Under the pieces are notes generated by a model. It ran no database searches and was not told the DNA's origin. It saw only the letters and a program-made list of their open reading frames with translations. The position numbers and the translations under genes are program-made. From Kalmusia sp. IMI 367209 (Eukaryota > Ascomycota > Dothideomycetes > Pleosporales > Didymosphaeriaceae), in contig JAPEUQ010000001.1 of assembly GCA_027946365.1 (NCBI GenBank), positions 2,542,001 to 2,606,000 of the forward strand: DNA of 64,000 nucleotides, written 5' to 3'. Below are positions 56,756-64,000 of the stretch, in pieces (the first letter of the stretch is position 1; every line of letters begins with the position of its first letter).

Positions 56756-58888
56756 TTATTTGACTCGGATTTGATGGAACATCTCCATGAAGCTTCTTGC
56801 ATCTTGGCACTTTATGTTAGCCAGGCGTATCGAATGTGTGGAAGCTAGCGCATACCTTTAGGCGTAGTGAATGTCAGCTGATACTTGCCCGACGGACCCT
56901 TGGGCAATTTGTACCCATCGGTGAACATGTAAGGGTGAAGCTCGCGGAACTGAATGGTACAGTTCCCTACACGCTTCATCCAGCTCCTATGCCCAACGTA
57001 TTGGGTAACGAAAGCTGTCCATATAGGAATCGTCTTCAAAGGTCCGCGACGGGGGGTTGCCTCAAAGCGTACGCAACCCGAGTCAGTGTCCCGGAAGATG
57101 CGGAACGCATGCAGGTATGAGTCGTCTTGGATCTCTCTGTAATGTATCAGCCTCGTGACTTCCAACAACCACGATAATGACACACCCTCCGAATTCCTCT
57201 CGCTCTCCAGGTTGAAAGAAGTCTTCAAGACCTGGTGGCGTTTGAGTGTCATCCTGTCGCTTCATAGCTACCATGGTGCTATAAAACAGTACCATACCTA
57301 GTTCCATTAGCACGAACACTTTGCAGAAGCTCTCCAGTACGCACGTTCGTATAGGGTGAATCGGAGATTGGCCCAAAGATCAAGTCGACCGTCTTCGCGG
57401 TTGACGCGACAAAGCTGCAGGCTCGACTCGGTACGCAAAACCTTCAGGCCAGTAAGCGGGAAGCAATATCTCATTCTTCGTCCGCTCGGATCCAGGGTCA
57501 AGAACAGAATCCTTGCTCGGTTGTCATCAGACCGCCAGTATAGCCTCACCCAGACGTTCGTCGCTTCAAAGGGCCTACGCTATGTTAGTCAAGCCAGACA
57601 CGCTCCTCAATCTACTTACAGCTCGAGGACTTTCTCGAACCCATCATTGACCAGTAGTTCGATCGCTTGTGGCTCATCTCGCCCAAGACATCGTGTTCTG
57701 AACGCGTTAGTTTACCTCGAGTGGGAAGGCACAGCAAGGTACGTACCCTTGTCCAAGGGTTGCAAAAGGCGTCGAAGAGTGGCGTCCATCCAGAATTTTC
57801 ATCGCCCAATGTGCCACCGGACCACCTGAGTCGTTAGAGTGTGACGAGTAGGTGTGAGAAGATGCATTTGAATAGGTAGGTGACTGAGGCACTTCTGGTA
57901 CGATAGGTGGTATGTACGGTATCTCTCCATAGACGGGTGAGCGTGGGGGGAGCGGAGGTGGTGGCGGAGGCGGAGGTTGCTGATGAACATAAGTCGGGTA
58001 CGTTGTCCCTCGCTCAACGGCCGGTCTGGGGGGTAATGGGGGTGGTTTTGGTAGTGATAGGGTTGGGGTGTTCGGGGCGCTGTGGGATACGAATTTAGCG
58101 TTGTGTACGGATTCTGGCGATAGTACTCATAGATGCTATGAGTCTGCGGGAAATAGGAATAAACGTCTTGGAACAAGAAAGAAGCCATTGCTCGGGGACG
58201 AGCATCGCAAAGTTGCCAAGCGGAGGGGCGTCTTCGGAGATGGCTATGTGGAGGCTAAGAACAAGTTGAGATGGAGACGCAAGCATACCATGTGCACGTG
58301 GAACCACCGAGAGCCTGCTAAAGTAGTCGTCAATTGGCTCCTGCTTCTTCAGTATCTTCGATAACCGAGCCCGGATGTGGTCGACTTCTCCGTCTTCCTC
58401 GTTGCTATTCGTCGTTAAACACATCAATCACAGGCCACCACGACAACCTACCTCCTCAAAATATCATGCAAGCCTTGCAGGTAGGTTCTATACATTTCCA
58501 GACGCGCACTTAAAGAGATACCTTGCGCCCGCATCTCGTCGCACGCATCTTCCCAGATCTGCGCGTACGGTGGGGTGCCGGGGAATGCCCCAGGGTGTTG
58601 GCGGCCCTTTCGCTTCGACTTGTTGAAGATGTTGCGGAGGTCGTCCAGCGTAAATCCCAAGCTTGGAAGGCATATCTCGAGATCATGCAAAATGCGGCCA
58701 GCATACCTGCCATAGCGCGACAATTCCAGGTCCTCGTGCAGCTCGTCCAGGGCGCTCGAGATGGCAAACAGCTCGGCAATGTCGCCTTTGATCTCTTTTG
58801 CGTATTCTGGGATCTCGCCTAGAAAAGTACTCAGGCCGGTCGCCGTGTCTTGAGCATCCTTGGCGTAGTCGAGGAGCCTCCAATCCAT
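56756..58888 (-). CDS. Conserved fungal protein: helical N-domain, Pro-rich middle, PH-like C-domain
   Basis: Supported exons: 58888-58452, 58404-58289, a middle exon to 57747, 57697-57620, 57574-57345, 57297-57186, 57136-56856, 56802-56756. The N-terminus (DTATGLSTFLGEIPEYAKEI, FAISSALDELHEDLE) is helical and resembles N-terminal domains of fungal NLR-type proteins. The middle is Tyr/Pro-rich with a polyproline run. The C-terminal part (FEATNVWVRLYWRSDD to FMEMFHQIRVK) has the strand pattern and final helix of a PH-like domain. No function is known to me. The stretch 58290-57990 changes frame twice (FLFQDVYSYFPQ, then PKPPPLPPRPAVERG). A 60-nt intron starting gtatcc could explain the second change; missing C residues in CCCC runs could explain both. 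Unresolved. Confidence 0.75.
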
Positions 58889-60055
58889 GTTGAACCGCGC
58901 GATGGGATGGCTTCGAGCGAGGAAGAAGACTACGACGTTGGTATGCCCACGGTTCGAAAAACAACGGGGGAAAGAAGAACGAGAGACGGGGCAGGTGGCA
59001 AGGCTGGAAATGAGCGTCTGGCGTGGGACATGCGGCTTCAGAATGAGGGACAGCAGTTGACGTGTCCAGCAAGGCAAGCCGACGCACACCAATCGAAGAT
59101 TTACGCCGACGAAAACCCTGTATCGTGCTGCACCTTATCCGCCGCTGCAACTGTCCCAACTCTTTGCGATCTTTGGCCTTTGCACGTCGTTTTGGCCCCC
59201 AAACTTGAACTTTTAGACAGTCCTGCGGACCACTTTTTTTCCATGCGAGTCCGGTGTGTTGTGAGACGAGCGTCTTCGCCCGCCCGGCTCCCAAGGCCAT
59301 TTTAGCAGCCGCGGGCTGCCGTCCTAGTCCGTGCCGCACGGCTGCGATGACCGCATCCATCACGTATCAAATATGGAGGCGTCCTGCATGTCTGCCGAGA
59401 GGTTCTGCGGCATCTGTGTCGTCCAGGCGTGCAACTGCTGATGGGAACGAGCTTCTGCCTGATACGGGCGCACATGGAGCCACATTAGTCGAACGGTAAG
59501 CGACAAGAATCATCAAAATAGAGAACAACTCATCAAGAAGCCGTGCCGATGACATCGGAGTGCTCCTTCGCAAGTCTCTTTGGCGTCGTGGTTGGGTGAA
59601 AGGCACGATGCATCATGCACTCGCTAGGCAGCAGCGGTCCCCGCCGAATAGAGCCTGTGGAGCTTTTCTCTGCACGCTCGAACGCAACGCTGGACTCGTG
59701 TGAAAGGAATGGCAGAACCGCCTGTAGACGGGCACCATCTTTATATTCGAGGGGAGGACAAACTAAGGCTGCGCCTCATTCTTCAACGCCACGGCTTGAG
59801 CAGTGACCCAAACCACCCTGATTGTCTGCTTTCAGGCATCAACGGGACTGTGTGATGCAAGACTATTCGCTATAGGTCCACCACACACACCAACTATCAG
59901 GTAGCCCTGCCAGCCCCTTGCCTTCCATTCTACGAGTTCGCCGGCCACATACGTCCGCCTCTGTTGACCTCTATCCGCACCACATTGGTCGCTTTGGCAG
60001 CCATTGTTGAACGTCCCTGTCTGATACATACACGCACGAAGCCGCAATGTGCGCC
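58889..60055. other. Upstream region of the PH-like protein gene; 3' side of riboflavin synthase
   Basis: 1.17 kb without a supported gene. Upstream in-frame ATGs for the PH-like gene exist (59092) but add no recognisable sequence. Confidence 0.55.
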
Positions 60056-60867
60056 TCATTTCCCGAGCGCCTTCAGCCTCTCGTCCACTAGCTTGGACAC
60101 CATCTTCTCGAGGATCGCAAACTCTCCGTGCGCGGTGCCCTCAAAGTAGCCTGTGACGCTCTTCTCGACGTATTTGCCCACCTGGTCGACCTCCACATTC
60201 ACCTCTTCGCCAGCCTTCTTTGAAGCCGTAACAACCTTTTCTTGAGTGTACGCAATAAGCATCACTTCCCAGAAGCCGTCTGGCCCATCCTCCACTCTGG
60301 TCACAGTCAAGCTGGCCCCATCGATCGTGACGTATCCTTTCTCGACAACGTATCTGAGAACGGCAGGGTCGCGCGGCTTGAAGCGGAATGTGAGCGCGTT
60401 TCCGTCGGGGGTCACGGACTGGATGCTCGCGGTCGTGTCGACGTGTCCTTGCACAAAGTGGCCTCCCATGCGCGTTGAGGCCGAAACTGCGCGCTCGAGA
60501 TTCACTTTTGAGCCCTGCTTGAGCGCCCCGAGGTTCGTTCGCCGAAGCGTTTCGGGAGCGACGCCGACCTTGAAGGATGCCTTGTCGAACTCGGTCACGG
60601 TTAAACAGGTTCCTATAGCCTTGTCAAAACCCTGTCTGCAACATTTAGAATCTCCTACCATTGACACTGATGCTGTCGCCCAGGTTGGCATCACCAAGAA
60701 TCTCCTGTGCGTCACCAATGGTGAGTGATGTTCCGCCGCCCCCGCTTGCTGTCTGGTCAAGCTGCTCCAGGGCAGTGACGGCTTATTGCTGTCAGTCCGG
60801 ATACCTTGAAAATTGACTGTGAGGGTGTCAACTTACTCCCTATTATCTCTACGAGGCCTGTGAACAT
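60056..60867 (-). CDS. RIB5: Riboflavin synthase (alpha chain)
   Basis: Exons 60867-60837, 60781-60659 and 60612-60056 give 236 aa. The product starts MFTGLVEIIGTVTALEQLD, the universal riboflavin synthase start. The two lumazine-binding repeats are visible: GTCLTVTEFDKASFKVGVAP with NLERA in the first, GGHFVQGHVDTTA at the hinge, and GYVTIDGASLTVTRVED in the second. It dismutates two 6,7-dimethyl-8-ribityllumazine to riboflavin plus the pyrimidinedione as a trimer in the cytosol. Introns are 55 and 46 nt. The gene is head-to-head with the CoA-transferase, only 143 nt apart. Confidence 0.96.
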
Positions 60868-61010
60868 GTCGAGATGGTGGAGTGACGGAAGTAGCAGTGG
60901 TGGGGTCAAGATGCCTCGGTCAGTTTCGGAGCTTGGGCCTGACGCGGGGAAGTTTGGACGAACACGCGCAATCGTCTGATCTTTGGCATCTCGCGTCCGA
61001 CAAAACAGTC
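60868..61010. promoter_or_regulatory. Very short divergent promoter (143 nt)
   Basis: Only 143 nt separate the start codons of RIB5 (minus) and the CoA-transferase (plus). Both 5' UTRs and promoters must fit here or overlap the partner gene. Confidence 0.6.
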
Positions 61011-62832
61011 ATGCTCCTCCAATCTTCCAGACGCGTAGCTCAAGCTTCATTTTCGCTTCTCCGAAGTAATTGGGCTAGGAGAGCACCAAGAAGATGCCTG
61101 GGAACCGCAACACCCGTCGGAGACGGCTCCTTGCCATTGGCCGGAATCAAAGTCCTTGATATGACAAGAGTACTCGCTGGTGTACGTGCAAGCTTTGAGT
61201 GCCCGCTGGCTGATGTTTCTAATGCTGGACCAGCCATATTGTACACAGATTCTGGGAGATCTTGGGTATGCCATGGACAACCGTACGGACCAACCATCTG
61301 GAGTTGGGAAGTTCAGAGAATGGAATTGACGTTGCGACAGAGCGGATGTTATCAAGATTGAACATCCGACCAGAGGTGGTATGGACAAGGCCAAGATCTT
61401 CTCTAGAACTAAGGCACATAACTGATCATAATCGTAACAGATGATACGCGAGCTTGGGGTCCTCCCTATGCCAGATATGTCCACGGAGATCAGGATGGGC
61501 CAGGCGAGAGTGCCTATTATTTAGCTGTAAGTCGCCCTTTCAAGAGTACATAAGATCGTATCTGAAAAAATCTAGGTCAACAGAAATAAAAGATCCATCG
61601 GTCTCTCCTTCGCCCACCCTGCTGGCGTTGATATCCTGCATCGATTGGTCAAAGAATGCGATGTTCTCGTCGAGAATTATCTCCCCGGATCGCTAGCAAA
61701 ATACGCTATGGACTACGCGACTATTTCGAAGATAAACCCAGGACTTGTCTATGCCAGTATTACCGGTTACGGGCAAACGGGACCGTACAGTAACCGGGCT
61801 GGGTATGATGTGATGGTCGAAGCGTACGTATATAACAGCAGCATATATACGCTACTTACATATTACAGTGAATTTGGCCTTATGCACATCACGGGGGAAC
61901 GCGATGGCCCGCCAGTGAAGGTTGGTGTAGCTGTGACTGACCTCACCACTGGCCTGTACACCTCAAACTCCATCATGGCAGCGCTACTAAGCCGAATAAA
62001 GTCTGGAAAGGGTCAGCACATCGATGTGGCGCTCAGTGATTGTCAGACCGCAACCCTGGCGAACATTGCTAGCTCCGCCCTAATCAGTGGCCAAAAGGAC
62101 TCCGGAAGATGGGGCACCTCACATCGTGAGTGTATCCGTAATTAGCCGAATGGATTGCAATTTACCTTTCACAGCATCAATCGTACCATACAAGGCTTTT
62201 CGAACGTCCGATGGCGACATTCTTCTCGGTGGGGGCAATGATCGTTTATATGGGGTTTTGTGTACAAGAATCGGAAAGCCAGAATGGATTCTTGACGACA
62301 GATTCAAAACGAACGCTTTGAGAGTGAAGAACCGGAATACGCTAGAAGAATTGATTGAGCATGAGACGAGAAAGAAGAGTACCGCGGAGTGGCTCGAGGT
62401 GCTGGAAGGCTGTGGGATGCGTAAGTCGTATTGTTACAAAATCGCAGCTACCCTACTAACATCGGACAGCCTACGCGGCTATTAACGACGTTCAAGCGAC
62501 ACTTAATCATGATCATAGTGCGTGTACATGTCTGCGCATAGTCGATAATGCTAATTCAACCCAGCAATTGCTCGTGGAATGGTGCAAGAGGTAGAACATC
62601 CGTTGTGCGGCCCGATGAAATTAGTAAACACACCAGTGGTAAGCAAGCCAACATGGCCAAACTTGTTAAACATGAGATAACATTCCACACGTAGAAATAC
62701 TCAGAGTCTACGCCTGGTATCAGGACACCGCCACCAACGCTGGGCCAACACACAGACGAAATACTACGAGATACGCTGGGAATGACAACAGGAGACATTG
62801 AAAGCCTGAGGGATGAGGGTGTTGTAGCATAA
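61011..62832 (+). CDS. Class III CoA-transferase, mitochondrial (SUGCT-like)
   Basis: Ten exons: 61011-61181, 61234-61265, 61341-61378, 61441-61526, 61576-61823, 61869-62125, 62175-62420, 62470-62517, 62565-62638, 62695-62832. They give 445 aa. The N-terminus from ATG 61011 is Arg/Ser-rich without acidic residues (SSRRVAQASFSLLRSNWARR), a mitochondrial presequence. Family motifs: GIKVLDMTRVLAGPYCTQIL, ADVIKIEHPTRGDDTRAWGP, NRAGYDVMVEAE and PVKVGVAVTDLTTGLY, with GGGNDRLYGVLC near the C-domain. Human SUGCT transfers CoA from succinyl-CoA to glutarate; formyl-CoA transferases are relatives. Intron 61824-61868 (45 nt) is in frame and stop-free. Intron positions rest on frame and mostly on clear branch sites. 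The exact acid substrate is unknown. Confidence 0.92.
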
Positions 62833-63090
62833 GCACTTATTTACAATGACTCAAACATTAAACGGCCAGAGCATCTGAGATGCTTCTCTAGAATTGAGAA
62901 GGCTGCCGTCAGTGTGCAATACACCTTCTAATTAGTCAACCGTGCATGGGACGCTAGGCCCAATTGTGCAAGCAGCTTTGGCGATCAGCACTCCATCACG
63001 AACCACCGGTTCCCTCCCACAGATGCGCACGCAAGCGCAAGGGACCTATTCTTTGGTGAAGATCACTGTCACAGCCATTCGTTCTACATT

Positions 63091-64000
63091 ATGGATCCAC
63101 CGGATATCCAAAATCCAAGCCCCACGACCGTCAATCGCCCAAATCCCGTAGGCGGCGCACCCTCGCAACCCAACCACTCCACATCTACTTCGCACAGCAC
63201 CCCAAAAGTACCCATACCATCCTCTTCGTGGGCCTCGCAAGCAACAACTATCCCTAGCTCGAACACTGGAGGTCCCTCGTTCCCGCAGTTCTCACCCGCA
63301 ACGGCAGAAATTCTCAAGAGGTTACAAGCGAACCAGGGAAATGCGACTGGCACGCCAGCCTTTGAGGCCAAACGAGCAGAGGTATTGCAAAACTACGTTA
63401 CAAGCGACAAGCTTCCGACCCCGCCACCGGTTGCCGGGAGTGGCAGGAGGGGCAGGGGCGGAAGAGTGGGCACACCGAGTGGGTTGAAGACGGAGGGCAG
63501 TGCGGGCTCGACGCCTACTTCGGGTCGAGGTTCAGGCAGAGGCCGAGGACGGGGGAGGGGTGGTGGAAGAGGTGGGAAGAGGAAGAGGGCTGACAGTGTG
63601 GAAAGCGATGTACGTGGCACCTCGCTCAATTGTTGGGTCCAGCAATGAAACTGACAGGGAACAGGACGACTCCGACATCTCCTCCTCGTATACACCATTG
63701 CCGACGCGAACAAAATCAGGGCGCAACGTGAACAAACCTGTAGCATTTGTGCCCACCCTACCAGAACCAACACAAAGCGTCAAGCGACGTCGATCAACGA
63801 AAACGATTCTTGCGGCACAGTGCAAGATCTGCCATCGTGGCACGGATCCAGGCAACAATCGTATTGTCTTTTGCGATGTCTGCAACACCGCATACCACCA
63901 GTATTGCCACGACCCGCCGATTGACAATGAGGTGGTCAACGTGCTTGAAAAGGAATGGCTATGTGGACCATGCGAGCGATCGAAACAGAATGTAATCGAG
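63091..64000 (+). CDS. PHD-finger protein, N-terminal part (3' truncated by window edge)
   Basis: Exon 63091-63609, intron of 55 nt (ctgac branch), exon from 63665 open to the window end; 285 residues visible. The first 170 residues are Pro/Ser/Thr-rich with an RGG/GR tract (RGSGRGRGRGRGGGRGG) and a basic nuclear-localisation-like KRKR. The PHD finger has the C4HC3 pattern: CKIC, CDVCNTAYHQYC, then CGPC, within the last 60 residues. Such fingers read histone H3 tails, usually within chromatin-modifying complexes. Which complex cannot be told from the visible part. Confidence 0.88.

Overview
The window is from a filamentous ascomycete, most likely a Dothideomycete of the Pleosporales type. The evidence is gene content: a two-subunit fungal fatty acid synthase, cyanide hydratase, a CFEM/GPI wall protein, an AflR-family zinc-cluster regulator and a fused aminodeoxychorismate synthase. 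Most introns are 45-60 nt, with GT..AG ends and a CTRAC/CTRAT branch site 10-25 nt before the acceptor. Gene models below were assembled by hand from splice signals, frame continuity and protein-family knowledge. No alignment or transcript data were available.

Layout. 1-4.5 kb: 3' part of the fatty acid synthase beta subunit and a Brr6-like nuclear-envelope protein whose frame is broken. 4.8-8.7 kb: a divergent pair, a peroxisomal FAD-dependent amine/amino-acid oxidase and an amino acid permease, around a promoter dense in GATA sites. 9.5-24.7 kb: an accessory stretch with a P450, a YdeI/OmdA-type protein, a SUKH (Smi1/Knr4) protein, a GT32-like glycosyltransferase, an alpha/beta hydrolase, an AflR-like regulator divergent from an MFS drug-type transporter, a degraded AT-rich segment and an HSL-type esterase. 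25.5-30.4 kb: cyanide hydratase and the fused PabA-PabB enzyme. 33-35.2 kb: a repeat-rich CFEM GPI-anchored protein behind a 2.6-kb gene-free region. 35.6-64 kb: a dense housekeeping block with NCA2, a Sec4/Rab8 GTPase, an SV2-like MFS transporter, Rpt6, a Vnx1-like exchanger, a PA-TM-RING ligase, a kinesin, PRMT1, a conserved fungal protein with a PH-like C-terminus, riboflavin synthase, a class III CoA-transferase and the start of a PHD-finger protein.

Functional links are mostly local. The oxidase/permease pair looks like a nitrogen-scavenging unit. The AflR-like regulator and the MFS transporter look like a regulator-exporter pair, and their shared promoter holds two exact copies of a palindromic 13-mer. 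No polyketide synthase, NRPS or terpene synthase is present, so there is no complete metabolite cluster here.

The strongest unexpected signal is about sequence integrity. Several conserved, probably essential genes (the Brr6-like gene, Sec4, PRMT1, probably the kinesin) each need removal of single bases, three of them in C or G runs, to restore the family reading frame. This looks like homopolymer miscalling rather than pseudogenes. Two GC-AG introns that both split a TGG codon, and consecutive 14- and 20-nt micro-exons in PRMT1, are the most interesting gene-structure features. I found no convincing undescribed multi-gene system.
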